A stretch of DNA of 35,688 nucleotides, taken from JBMTVT01 sp049451635. GTDB lineage: Bacteria; Bacteroidota; Bacteroidia; Flavobacteriales; Flavobacteriaceae. Below the pieces are notes generated by a model. It had not been told where the DNA came from, made no database searches, and saw nothing but the letters and a program-made list of their open reading frames with translations. Positions 16,624 to 25,686 of this stretch are shown one piece after another. The position numbers were made by a program, and so were the translations under genes. Location: NCBI GenBank assembly GCA_049451635.1, contig JBMTVT010000018.1, positions 1-35,688 of the forward strand, read 5' to 3'. Numbering within the stretch: position 1 is the first letter of the stretch; every line of letters starts with the position of its first letter.

Positions 16624-19600
16624 TGTCTTTCTTAAAATACTCTTGTACTTTCTTTTTGTAAAGCTGTTGCAAAGGTAATGCTTGTCTGTTTAATATTTCT
16701 GTGGTATTGAAATATTGTTTAGCGGTTGGTAATTGTTGGTTAGTGTTATTGTTAAAATTGTTTTTATTGGTTTCAGACTCCCTTTTGTTGTCCTCGCCTT
16801 GTTGAAAAGTTGCGTTATCTAATTTTAATAATTGATGCTTAAGTTGTATCATTTTTTGTAATGTTTGATTTGTAAAGCCTCTGTTCAATAGCTCAATCTC
16901 AATTTCTTCCATGCGCCTAACTAAAGCATCCCCATTTTCGCTAATACCTTCTTTAGCTAGTTTTTCTTGTAAAGCATTACGCAGTTGCTGTTGCTGTTGG
17001 TAAATCTCATAGAGCAAACCGTTTAAATCTTCATTTATGCCATTGCCTCCACCTGAGGGTTTTCCGTTTTCTCCATTTTGCTTTCCGTTATTACCTTGTT
17101 TGTTGTTATTGCCTTTGTCTCCTTCTTTTTTTCCTTCTCCTTCTTCCTTGCCTTCACCATCTATGGGTTTGCCAGATTCACTCTTTTTCATGCCTTCTTC
17201 CATCATTTTATTGAGTTCCTCTTGACTCATAATGATGTCGGGTAATTGCATGTCGCCTTCGCCTCCCTTTCCAGTAGACATGCTTAAATTTTCTTGCATA
17301 TTGTCTAATGCATCACTCAGGAAATCAGCTAGATTATTGGCGGCCGTAACCGTGTATTGTTGGTTAGAAATGCCTTGATATATTTTGTCCTCGGCTAATT
17401 GTTCCAATACTTTGTCTATGTTATAAAAAACCTCTGTTATTTCCTTATTTACTTGTTCAGACAGTTTTGGGTTTCTCAAGGATAGCGCAAACAAGCTATC
17501 ATCAATATGTTCAAAATGCTCCCTTAGGTTGTTTTGTTTTTTTAAATAAAACGCATACTTGTTGTTGTTGCTTTCAATTCTTTTAAATTGATTCATGAGC
17601 GCTTCTTGATCAAATGAAAACAAAACCAAGTTATCTAAAATTTGTCGTAACATCTCCACGTCTTCTTGCATTTGCTCTTGACCACCAGACTGCATAGCGC
17701 TTTGCATACTTTGGCTCATTTGCATCATTTTTTGAGCCGCTTTTTTCTGACTCTTTTGCGCATTTTTTAAGTTTTGATTTTCATTGTCTTGAGGCTCGTT
17801 GTTTCCTTTATCAATGATTTTTCCAAACTCCTTTTTGTCTAGCTCTTCTGAAGCATTTTTTTGTTCCTTATCTACTTCTTGCTCATCCAATTTGTCCCTA
17901 GGTATGTCTATTGGCTTTTTTAATGCCTTACTGTCATTTTCTAGCGCTTCAATGCCTTTTTTAAATTTATCGAATTGCTTATTTAAAGTTTCTTGTCTCT
18001 CTTTAGTATTATTTTCTTCGGATTCGTTTGATAGCTTTTCTTGATCAATAGAAAGCTTCATCAAATCTTCTTTTAGTTTCTCAAGTTTCTTTTCAACATA
18101 AAACCGCTTGGTCAACTCCAAAAGTTGCTCTAAATTTCGCTTTTTGTTTTTGTTTTCCTTGGCTAATTCTTCGAGCTTTTCGGTTAACTGTTCTTTGTTA
18201 ATTTTTTCTTGAAGTTTTTCAAGTTCTTCGAGCAGCTTTTCGTCTTTTTTAAGTTTTTCCTCATTCTCTTCCAAACGTTTTTTTAGATCCTGTTTAAAAA
18301 GGTCTTCTTCTGGGTTTTCCTTTTGAAATTCCTCTAAATTGTTCTTTAACTTATTGTTGAAGTTTTTCATCATCTCGTCTTGTTGCTTTTGGCGTTTTAA
18401 AAATGATTCTAACTTCTTTTTATCGTTAAAGTTTAAGCTATTTTTTTCTTTTTGTGTTTTAGTTAACTCCTCCAAGCGCTTCTCTTGCTCTTCAAATTTT
18501 TCTAAAGATTTACCCAAATCTTTAATTGTTTTGTTTTGCTCTTCCAGTTTTTGTTGAACTTCTTCCTCTTTGGTTCTTTTTCTATAAGTAAAAACATTGC
18601 TTTTAGCACTTTTATAATGGTTAATAGCATCATTATCAAATACTTGAAAATACAGGCTATAAGGTGTTCCTACTTTAATATTCAGGTTATTTGGAAATGC
18701 CGTTATAAACTCTGCTATATTGGACTGCGAAACCAAAATATCTTCATGCTGCTTATCTTCTTCTTCATCTTGCGTATAATAAACCAACTGCACTTTACTA
18801 ACTCCGTAATCGTCATTTACTTGACCGTAAAAATAAAGTGTTTGTAAATCAATGCTGTCTTGCTCCACTTTTATATTGATTTCGGGATATAGGTCCTTAA
18901 CCACATCAATATTAAACTCTAAATTTTCGTAATTATTTAGGTTTTTGTTGCTTGTGGCTAACGTATAATTATAATTATTAAAAAGTTGTTTTGAGGTTTC
19001 AAAAACGCCATTTTTATTGGATGTGAACTCAATAGTGTCCTTTGAATATAGAAATACATCATCCGTTGCTTTTGTTTTAAGTTGCCATTTTACTCGCGTG
19101 CCTTCTGGTACAAGTGCATTACCTGTGCTTATTAAAACATCGTCTTTCTTTTTTGTGTGACTAGGATAATCTAACACCATTTGAAATCCAAGTATAGAAG
19201 GGGTTTCAACCAAATTGATAGTATATGGCTTTGAAACAACGTTGTTAGCACTTAACCTAAAAGTAATAGCTTCTTTTGGTTTTGAAAACACATACACAAA
19301 CTCTCCAATGGTTTTTTGTTGTAAAAAATAGGTTTCGTTATTATAGTTAATTTGAATGCTTTCTGGAAGTATCTCTCCTGCTGTTTTTACAAAAAGCATA
19401 AAGTCTTTGTTTTCTATGGCATTCAAATTGTCATTAATCACAAAAAACTCAAAAGGCGCTGGTGGTTGATAGGTTGTTTTATAATGCACCACGCGTTCGT
19501 AGCTATTGCTAAACCAGTCCAAATTACCTGTTAAAAATGTTAGCAATAAAATTAAAACAGGAATAGCGGCGTACTTTAAATATCTTAAGTTGTTTTTAAA

Positions 19601-20035
19601 ATTAACTGCCAGCTTAAACGGAACGGGATTAAGCTCCAATGACTTTTGCTCAATACTAGCCATTAGCAAATCTGTTTTCGATTTGTTCTGGCTTAGTTGA
19701 AGCACATTCAATAACTTGTCATTAACTTCTGGAAAATGTCGACCAATAATTTTTGAGGCACCTTCATAATCTATACCCTTTTGAAGTTTGAACAGTTTAG
19801 CCAACGGAATAAAAATAAACTTAATCAACAATCCTAGCTCTACAGCAATAAAGAGCCAAAACAAGAGGCTTCGGGCTGTTGTGTTGAGCCATAAAACGTG
19901 CTCGATAAAAAGGATTAGCAAAAAATATAAAAACCCAATGGCAAAAAACAAAATGGCACCTTTAAGCAATTCGTTAGTATAATATCTCCTAATGAATGCT
20001 TCTAACTTATGCTGTATGTTTTTGAAATTGTTCAA
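16616..20035 (-). CDS. DUF4175 family large membrane-anchored coiled-coil protein
   Basis: This 1139-residue protein has transmembrane helices at about 25-46, 56-78 and 153-171. These are followed by an extracytoplasmic beta-rich region (about 180-490) and long charged coiled coils (about 495-760, heavy in E, K, L and Q). A methionine/glutamine-rich patch follows (QKMMQMSQSMQSAMQSGGQE), then a glycine-, lysine- and asparagine-rich low-complexity linker near 985-1030. This matches the DUF4175 family of Bacteroidetes and Proteobacteria, whose function is unknown. The start is TTG, because the frame has a TAG three codons upstream and no ATG nearby, and homologues begin MNNF-like. It overlaps ybeY and probably heads the ybeY-mnmG-methyltransferase operon. 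Confidence 0.85.
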   Translation of the reverse strand: MNNFKNIQHKLEAFIRRYYTNELLKGAILFFAIGFLYFLLILFIEHVLWLNTTARSLLFWLFIAVELGLLIKFIFIPLAKLFKLQKGIDYEGASKIIGRHFPEVNDKLLNVLQLSQNKSKTDLLMASIEQKSLELNPVPFKLAVNFKNNLRYLKYAAIPVLILLLTFLTGNLDWFSNSYERVVHYKTTYQPPAPFEFFVINDNLNAIENKDFMLFVKTAGEILPESIQINYNNETYFLQQKTIGEFVYVFSKPKEAITFRLSANNVVSKPYTINLVETPSILGFQMVLDYPSHTKKKDDVLISTGNALVPEGTRVKWQLKTKATDDVFLYSKDTIEFTSNKNGVFETSKQLFNNYNYTLATSNKNLNNYENLEFNIDVVKDLYPEINIKVEQDSIDLQTLYFYGQVNDDYGVSKVQLVYYTQDEEEDKQHEDILVSQSNIAEFITAFPNNLNIKVGTPYSLYFQVFDNDAINHYKSAKSNVFTYRKRTKEEEVQQKLEEQNKTIKDLGKSLEKFEEQEKRLEELTKTQKEKNSLNFNDKKKLESFLKRQKQQDEMMKNFNNKLKNNLEEFQKENPEEDLFKQDLKKRLEENEEKLKKDEKLLEELEKLQEKINKEQLTEKLEELAKENKNKKRNLEQLLELTKRFYVEKKLEKLKEDLMKLSIDQEKLSNESEENNTKERQETLNKQFDKFKKGIEALENDSKALKKPIDIPRDKLDEQEVDKEQKNASEELDKKEFGKIIDKGNNEPQDNENQNLKNAQKSQKKAAQKMMQMSQSMQSAMQSGGQEQMQEDVEMLRQILDNLVLFSFDQEALMNQFKRIESNNNKYAFYLKKQNNLREHFEHIDDSLFALSLRNPKLSEQVNKEITEVFYNIDKVLEQLAEDKIYQGISNQQYTVTAANNLADFLSDALDNMQENLSMSTGKGGEGDMQLPDIIMSQEELNKMMEEGMKKSESGKPIDGEGKEEGEGKKEGDKGNNNKQGNNGKQNGENGKPSGGGNGINEDLNGLLYEIYQQQQQLRNALQEKLAKEGISENGDALVRRMEEIEIELLNRGFTNQTLQKMIQLKHQLLKLDNATFQQGEDNKRESETNKNNFNNNTNQQLPTAKQYFNTTEILNRQALPLQQLYKKKVQEYFKKDND

Positions 20036-20141
20036 CTTGGGCTATTCAACTTACTAAACTACAATTTTATTTTATACTTCAATTTACTAACTTTACTAAA
20101 ACTTCGTTAATATAGCTGTTGGTCTAAAAAAAGTACACAAA

Positions 20142-21182
20142 ATGAAAGATTTGAAATATTTGGCAGCTTTTTCAGTTCCCTTGGTAGCTTTAATTGGTCT
20201 TTATTTTAGAGGTGCTTTCTCTTATTTGACACCTTTTTATTCTTTTGTTGTTATTCCTTTTTTAGAGTTAATATTCCCAATAGACAATACCAACCTTTCC
20301 GATACCGAATCTAAATCACTAAAAAGCAAAAAACTGTTTGATTGGTTATTGTACTTAAATATTCCTATAGTATATGGTTTACTGTTTTTTGCTTTAACAA
20401 CCGTCACAACACGACTCTTGGAAACTTACGAGTTAATTGGTTTGATAATATCAATGGGCATTGTTTTAGGTGTAAACGGCATTAATGTTGCTCATGAATT
20501 GGGACACAGACAAACCACAAATGAACGCTTTTTAGGAAAAGCCCTATTGCTACCAGCGCTTTACATGCACTTTTACATAGAGCACAATTACGGTCATCAT
20601 TTACATGCTGCTACCAAAGAAGACCCAGCAACAGCTAGATATAACCAAAGCGTCTATTCGTTTTGGTTTACATCAGTTTTCAGACAATATGCGAGTGCAT
20701 GGAAAATTCAAAAGACATTACTGATCAATAACAATTTGGGCGCTACCTCTATTAAAAACGATATGCTTTGGTATGTGTTTTTGGAAATTTTATACCTTGT
20801 TGTGATAACCTTATTATTTGGTACAACCGGATTTGTTTTTGCCTTGTTTGCAGCCATTTTTGGCTTTATTTTACTTGAAACTGTAAATTATATAGAACAC
20901 TATGGCTTACTGCGCTTAAAAACAAAATCGGGTAGATACGAACGCGTTAGCCAAATTCACTCCTGGAACTCCAACCACATTATTGGGCGTATTGTTTTAT
21001 ATGAATTAACAAGACATAGCGATCACCATTACAAAACCTCAAAAAAATATCAAATTCTAGAGTGCCATGATGAGAGCCCACAAATGCCTTATGGCTACCC
21101 CACATCCATGGTTTTGTCGCTTATACCCCCCTTATGGTTTAAAATCATGAACAAACGTATTCCTAAACAAATGAATGCTTAA
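20142..21182 (+). CDS. Alkane 1-monooxygenase / AlkB-type membrane di-iron hydroxylase
   Basis: This 346-residue integral membrane protein has the full set of AlkB histidine motifs: HELGHR (118-123), EHNYGHHLHAATKEDPA (147-163), NYIEHYGL (249-256) and RHSDHHYKTS (291-300). These bind the two irons that hydroxylate terminal carbons of alkanes or related acyl chains using O2. Hydrophobic segments occur at about 5-45, 68-110, 134-143 and 208-247, consistent with six helices. The C-terminus carries PYGYP, also seen in AlkB. No rubredoxin or rubredoxin reductase gene is adjacent, so the electron donor must be elsewhere. The natural substrate in flavobacteria is uncertain. The ATG at 20142 gives the normal N-terminus. 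It diverges from the DUF4175 gene across 106 bases. Confidence 0.88.
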   Translation: MKDLKYLAAFSVPLVALIGLYFRGAFSYLTPFYSFVVIPFLELIFPIDNTNLSDTESKSLKSKKLFDWLLYLNIPIVYGLLFFALTTVTTRLLETYELIGLIISMGIVLGVNGINVAHELGHRQTTNERFLGKALLLPALYMHFYIEHNYGHHLHAATKEDPATARYNQSVYSFWFTSVFRQYASAWKIQKTLLINNNLGATSIKNDMLWYVFLEILYLVVITLLFGTTGFVFALFAAIFGFILLETVNYIEHYGLLRLKTKSGRYERVSQIHSWNSNHIIGRIVLYELTRHSDHHYKTSKKYQILECHDESPQMPYGYPTSMVLSLIPPLWFKIMNKRIPKQMNA

Positions 21183-21226
21183 TAAAAACTTGTGTCTTCA
21201 GGCTTCTGTCTTCTTTTCATAATATT

Positions 21227-21234
21227 TATCTTTG
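21227..21234 (+). promoter_or_regulatory. Bacteroidetes -7 promoter box (TATCTTTG) for gltX
   Basis: TATCTTTG matches TAnnTTTG and ends 19 bases before the gltX ATG, in the short gap after the AlkB-type gene. No clear -33 element was seen. Confidence 0.45.
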
Positions 21235-21253
21235 CAGTCTTAATTTATAAAGC

Positions 21254-22765
21254 ATGACAAAAAATGTTCGAGTGCGTTTTGCACCAAGTCCTACAGGACC
21301 TTTGCACATAGGAGGTGTTCGTACGGCATTATTCAATTACTTATTTGCTAAAAAACATCAAGGAGCTTTTGTGTTACGAATTGAAGATACCGACCAAAAC
21401 CGTTATGTTGAAGGCGCCGAGCAATACATTATTGATGCTTTAAACTGGTGTGGCATTCCATTTGATGAAGGCCCAAGTAAAAATGAAAAATTTGGTCCAT
21501 ACAGACAGAGCGAGCGCAAACATCTTTATAAAAAATATGCCGATGAATTGATTGCCTCTGGTAATGCGTATTATGCTTTTGATACTGCTGAAACATTGGA
21601 TTTCCACAGAAAAGACCATGAGGCAAAAGGCAAAACCTTTATTTACAACTGGCATAACCGCCTAAAATTAAGTAATTCTTTATCGCTTAGCGCGGAAGAA
21701 GTAAAAGCTAAATTGGATACAGGTGAAGATTATGTGATTCGTTTTAAAAGTCCGCAAGATGAAACACTTCATTTAAAAGATATTATTCGTGGCGACATTA
21801 AAATTGACACCAATATTTTAGATGATAAAGTCTTATTTAAAAGCGATGGAATGCCAACCTATCATTTGGCCAATATAGTTGACGACCATTTAATGGAAAT
21901 AACCCATGTTATTCGTGGAGAAGAATGGTTGCCAAGCTTAGCGTTGCACTACCAATTATACCAAGCGTTTGGGTGGGAAGCTCCTGAGTTTGCCCATTTA
22001 CCACTTATTTTAAAACCCACAGGAAAAGGAAAATTAAGCAAGCGTGATGGCGACAAAATAGGCTTTCCTGTGTTTCCGTTGCAATGGACAGACCCAGCAA
22101 CCAAAGAAGTTTCAAGTGGCTATAAAGAAGCTGGTTATTTTCCAAAGGCCATGGCAAACTTTTTAGCCTTATTAGGTTGGAATCCAGGCACGGAACAAGA
22201 AATTTTTAGCCTACAAGAACTAGTAACTGCTTTTGAATTAGAGCGTGTTAGTAAATCTGGAGCGCGTTTTGATCCTGATAAAATCAAATGGTTTAATCAT
22301 CATTACATGCAAGAGCAGGATAATACGGTTCTAGCGGAAGCTTTTAAAAAAGAACGTTCTGAACTTACTGAAATAGATACCGATTACATTGCTTTGGTAA
22401 TTGACTTAATAAAAGAACGTGCCACATTTGTGAGTGATTTTTGGGAGTTGAGTCATTACTTTTTTGTATCGCCATCATCCTATCATGAAAAAGCATCAAA
22501 AAAGGCTTTTAAAGAAGATACTGCAGAAATTTTAACCAAAGTAAAAAGCATTATTACACACATTGATGATTTTACGGTTACCGCCTTACAAAACGATATT
22601 AAAGGCTGGATTACCAGTAATGACATTGGTTTTGGTAAAGTCATGATGCCCCTGCGTTTAGCCTTGGTGGGCTCTTTACAAGGTCCAGATGTATTTGAAA
22701 TCATGTTTTTAATTGGTAAAAACGAAACAGTTGCTCGTATTGAAAAGGCTATATTAAGTTTATAA
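21254..22765 (+). CDS. gltX: Glutamyl-tRNA synthetase
   Basis: This 503-residue class I aminoacyl-tRNA synthetase charges tRNA-Glu. The HIGH-type motif is RFAPSPTGPLHIGG (8-21) and the KMSKS-type motif is KLSKR (260-264). IEDTDQNR and HVIRGEEWLPS are also conserved, and the C-terminal anticodon-binding helical domain is present. Length is normal. Since glnS is also in this window, tRNA-Gln can be charged directly and this enzyme need only serve tRNA-Glu. It has its own -7 box 19 bases upstream of the ATG. The 170-base gap after it holds no gene that I can see. Confidence 0.97.
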   Translation: MTKNVRVRFAPSPTGPLHIGGVRTALFNYLFAKKHQGAFVLRIEDTDQNRYVEGAEQYIIDALNWCGIPFDEGPSKNEKFGPYRQSERKHLYKKYADELIASGNAYYAFDTAETLDFHRKDHEAKGKTFIYNWHNRLKLSNSLSLSAEEVKAKLDTGEDYVIRFKSPQDETLHLKDIIRGDIKIDTNILDDKVLFKSDGMPTYHLANIVDDHLMEITHVIRGEEWLPSLALHYQLYQAFGWEAPEFAHLPLILKPTGKGKLSKRDGDKIGFPVFPLQWTDPATKEVSSGYKEAGYFPKAMANFLALLGWNPGTEQEIFSLQELVTAFELERVSKSGARFDPDKIKWFNHHYMQEQDNTVLAEAFKKERSELTEIDTDYIALVIDLIKERATFVSDFWELSHYFFVSPSSYHEKASKKAFKEDTAEILTKVKSIITHIDDFTVTALQNDIKGWITSNDIGFGKVMMPLRLALVGSLQGPDVFEIMFLIGKNETVARIEKAILSL

Positions 22766-22935
22766 ACGCTATAGAATGGGATATCTCCCCTTTTGAGCAA
22801 AACTTTTTGTAACAAAACATATACAAATAGCTACTAATAGAAAAGATTGCTTAATTTTCATTGTTATAAAGTAAAGTAGCCAAATATAGCATAAATTTAG
22901 TATCTTAATATTTTAACCATTTTAAATAAGAGACC

Positions 22936-23856
22936 ATGAGTTACTTTTTTCCTGTTATTCTTTTTTTAGGGGTAATTATTTTTATTTCCTCCTTTTTTAT
23001 TGTGAAACAACAAACCGCTGCTATTATTGAACGTTTTGGGAAGTTTCAAAGTATTCGTCAATCTGGATTGCAGCTAAAAATACCTTTAATTGATAAAGTA
23101 GCTGGCAGATTAAGTCTAAAAATCCAACAACTGGATGTTATTATAGAAACAAAAACTTTAGATGATGTATTTGTACGCCTAAAAGTATCTGTGCAATATC
23201 GTGTTTTAAGCCAAAAAGTATATGACGCATTTTATAAATTGGATTATCCACATGAGCAAATAACCAGTTACGTTTTTGATGTGGTGCGTGCCGAAGTGCC
23301 AAAAATGAAATTGGATGATGTTTTTGTTAAAAAAGATGACATAGCACTTGCTGTGAAAGCTGAATTAAATGACGCCATGCTTGATTACGGATTTGACATT
23401 ATTAAAACCTTGGTAACAGATATCGATCCTGATGCGCAGGTTAAAGCTGCCATGAACCGAATTAATGCCTCTGAGCGTGAAAAAATTGCAGCACAATTTG
23501 AAGGTGATGCGGCACGTATTTTAATAGTTGAAAAAGCAAAAGCAGAGGCAGAAAGCAAACGTTTACAAGGACAAGGTATTGCAGACCAACGTCGTGAAAT
23601 TGCACGTGGTTTAGAGGAATCGGTAGAGGTTTTAAACCGTGTTGGCATTAACAGTCAAGAAGCTTCGGCATTGATAGTAGTTACGCAACATTATGATACG
23701 TTACAATCTCTAGGTGAGGAAACCAACAGTAACTTGATACTTTTACCAAACTCACCACAGGTGGGCAGTAATATGCTAAACGAAATGGTAGCTAGCTTTA
23801 CAGCTAGTAACCAAATTGGCGAGGCCATGAAAAATGCTAAAAAGAAAGGGGAATAA
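22936..23856 (+). CDS. SPFH/band 7 (stomatin/prohibitin family) membrane protein, QmcA-like
   Basis: This 306-residue protein has an N-terminal membrane helix (about 3-22) and then a band-7 domain: QQTAAIIERFGKFQSIRQSG, KIPLIDKVAGRLSLKIQQLD, and VSVQYRV. A long alanine- and glutamate-rich helix follows (about 175-225, AEAESKRLQGQGIADQRREI). Proteins of this type form large rings on the membrane that organise microdomains and often modulate FtsH-type proteases. No NfeD-type partner protease gene is next to it. The gene is transcribed alone, with a terminator directly after the stop. Confidence 0.9.
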   Translation: MSYFFPVILFLGVIIFISSFFIVKQQTAAIIERFGKFQSIRQSGLQLKIPLIDKVAGRLSLKIQQLDVIIETKTLDDVFVRLKVSVQYRVLSQKVYDAFYKLDYPHEQITSYVFDVVRAEVPKMKLDDVFVKKDDIALAVKAELNDAMLDYGFDIIKTLVTDIDPDAQVKAAMNRINASEREKIAAQFEGDAARILIVEKAKAEAESKRLQGQGIADQRREIARGLEESVEVLNRVGINSQEASALIVVTQHYDTLQSLGEETNSNLILLPNSPQVGSNMLNEMVASFTASNQIGEAMKNAKKKGE

Positions 23857-23875
23857 ATAATTTAATTTCGCTTTT

Positions 23876-23911
23876 AAAGTCTTTGACCCATAAAATCAAA
23901 GGCTTTTTTTA
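23876..23911. terminator. Bidirectional intrinsic terminator after the SPFH gene
   Basis: AAGTCTTTGA (23877-23886) pairs with TCAAAGGCTT (23896-23905), giving a 10-bp stem with one G-T wobble and a 9-base loop, followed by a T-run on the plus strand. On the minus strand it reaches into the end of the convergent FemAB/GNAT-like gene and is less ideal. Confidence 0.75.
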
Positions 23912-25066
23912 TTTGAAAGGATGTCGTTTTTCCCAATCTTGTAAAGGGTTCATTAATTTAAAAACCTGTTTTAAAATGGTGTTTAAAAACGGGTTGGTAT
24001 GTTTCATATAAACCACCATAGGTTTTGCTTTTGCTCCAATCGAGCTTTTTATTTCCATGGCAGTTCTTGCATAAACCACAGTTTCATGCCTATTCTCTAT
24101 ACCAAACTTTAGCATATCATAAAGCATGTTCAAGTATAATTGATTTGGATATTGGTGGGCTTCATCATACCCTAAAAAATAGGTTTCCACGGTCTTATTA
24201 TTTAGGATTAAAGTGTAAAAACCAACGAGTTTATCTTTTAAATAATAGCCATAAACTTTAAAGTTTTCTTTTAAATGTAATTTCAAACTGTAAAAATGAT
24301 TTTGAGGCAATATAAACGTGTTGAATTTTGCATTGTTGGAAACATTCAAATAAAAGTCGTGCAACTCCTCAGAATGGTTTTTTATGTCTTCTAGACTTAG
24401 TTCAACTGATTTTATTGAGTTTAGCTTTTTTCTGGCGCGTTTGTATCTATCCCGATACTTTTTGTTTAAATCCGAAATATAATCTTCAATACATAACCAA
24501 TGAGGTTTTATTGCTAGTAACATATTGGGTTGCACAAGTACTTTATGGAGTTTCTCTGAATCAAAAAAAGTTGTATTATGTATAGTATCATTTTCAAAAT
24601 AATCCTTGAACATAATAGCTCTAATCTTTTTATTTTGATTCAATTTTATAATTGTTTTTATATCGCTTAACGCGGAAAAAATAGATTCGAAAAACGAGGT
24701 TTGAGAAATGGCTGCTTCATTAAAAAAAATCCCATGTTGACCAGTATGCATTAAGTTTCCAACAACTAGAATATTTCCTTTTAATACTTTTGAAACCTGG
24801 TCTCTAAAAAAAGTTTTTAAACATGACGATTTTGTTTGTCTAAAAATATCTTTTAAATAAAGTTGAACCCTTTGAACAATGGCTATTCCCGCTAAAGCAT
24901 CTCCATTAAAAACCCCTATGTAAAACCATTGAATATTGTTAGGAGAAGTGTCTTCAAGCGCTTGTAAATACTGAATCTGTAAAAACACATCATGCTTCAC
25001 CAAGGCACTCCAATCTTCAGGAAGATTCTTAACCGCTTTATAAATGTTATAGTGTGTCAATATCAA
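23909..25066 (-). CDS. GNAT/FemAB-like acyltransferase family protein
   Basis: This 385-residue cytoplasmic protein resembles the peptidoglycan-bridge (FemAB) / BioF2-like branch of the GNAT fold. The signs are a basic helix KKYRDRYKRARKKL (about 205-218), then GYYLKDKLVGFYTLIL and ETYFLGYDEAHQYPNQLYLNML, the acetyl-CoA-binding-like beta strand and helix of the second GNAT half. Substrate is unknown, with an amino-acyl or acetyl transfer to a small molecule or lipid being the best inference. No ATG exists near the N-terminus. The frame opens with TTG at 25064-25066 (a second TTG lies two codons later), so the exact start is uncertain. A hairpin terminator separates it from the DUF1761 gene upstream. 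Confidence 0.7.
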   Translation of the reverse strand: MILTHYNIYKAVKNLPEDWSALVKHDVFLQIQYLQALEDTSPNNIQWFYIGVFNGDALAGIAIVQRVQLYLKDIFRQTKSSCLKTFFRDQVSKVLKGNILVVGNLMHTGQHGIFFNEAAISQTSFFESIFSALSDIKTIIKLNQNKKIRAIMFKDYFENDTIHNTTFFDSEKLHKVLVQPNMLLAIKPHWLCIEDYISDLNKKYRDRYKRARKKLNSIKSVELSLEDIKNHSEELHDFYLNVSNNAKFNTFILPQNHFYSLKLHLKENFKVYGYYLKDKLVGFYTLILNNKTVETYFLGYDEAHQYPNQLYLNMLYDMLKFGIENRHETVVYARTAMEIKSSIGAKAKPMVVYMKHTNPFLNTILKQVFKLMNPLQDWEKRHPFK

Positions 25067-25067
25067 A

Positions 25068-25102
25068 AAGAAAAAGACTGAAAAACACTATTCTCAGTCT
25101 TT
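25068..25102 (-). terminator. Intrinsic terminator after the DUF1761 gene
   Basis: AAAGACTGA (25073-25081) and TCAGTCTTT (25094-25102) form a 9-bp perfect stem with a 12-base loop. On the minus strand the stem is followed by T-rich sequence. It lies directly before the start of the FemAB/GNAT-like gene, so that gene needs its own promoter or readthrough. Confidence 0.75.
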
Positions 25103-25127
25103 AAATATGTTAAAACATTACAAAATA

Positions 25128-25610
25128 TTATTGCCATCCGCAAACAATAGCGCCCATTATGGCTAGTGTTACAACCCAATATCCAGCATTAATAAAGATG
25201 TATTTTGCGCTTTTACGTTCAACCAAGGCGTTTGTCCCAATAATTGGTAAAGCAATAAAAATGCCCGCTATGGTACCGTGTAAAGCCCCATGTTTAAAAG
25301 TGCGAAAAACGTTGCCATAATCTGCCATAAAAGCAGCATAAGAAGGAAGTGCATTTTCAACATCACCGCCTACCATACCCATGGCCCCGGTTTGATGAAT
25401 TGTTAAAAACTGCATTGCAAATGCAAGTAAAAAAACAAAAAAGAAAGCTAAACCAAATATTTTAGCCATGTTCCATCCTTTAATTTGCTCTTCGGTCATG
25501 CCTGCTGCTTGCATCCAATCGTTGCCAAAAACTTTTGGGTTGTACCAAATAAACCCAACAACTAAAGCAGATACTGCAGCTGCTAGAACTGCTAAAAAAT
25601 TAACATCCAT
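25128..25610 (-). CDS. DUF1761 domain membrane protein
   Basis: This 160-residue protein has four hydrophobic segments (about 4-24, 49-70, 111-128 and 137-156) and matches the DUF1761 family. The start MDVNFLAVLAAAVSALVVGF is followed by IWYNPKVFGNDWMQAAGM and MTEEQI, all typical of the family. It is an integral membrane protein of unknown function. It is closed by a terminator and stands alone between glnS and the FemAB/GNAT-like gene. Confidence 0.82.
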   Translation of the reverse strand: MDVNFLAVLAAAVSALVVGFIWYNPKVFGNDWMQAAGMTEEQIKGWNMAKIFGLAFFFVFLLAFAMQFLTIHQTGAMGMVGGDVENALPSYAAFMADYGNVFRTFKHGALHGTIAGIFIALPIIGTNALVERKSAKYIFINAGYWVVTLAIMGAIVCGWQ

Positions 25611-25686
25611 AATTATTATTAGTTAAAGTTAGTAGTTAAATATAGCCAAAATTACATTACAGATATTTTCTTTAACATTTTTTAAA

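Noticed and set aside
17037..18557. Plus-strand open frames opposite the DUF4175 gene
   Set aside because: They are serine-, leucine- and proline-rich complements of low-complexity coiled-coil coding sequence, with no family resemblance.
22766..22830. GGGATATCTCCC with a following T-run as a gltX terminator
   Set aside because: The stem is only four base pairs, too weak to support.
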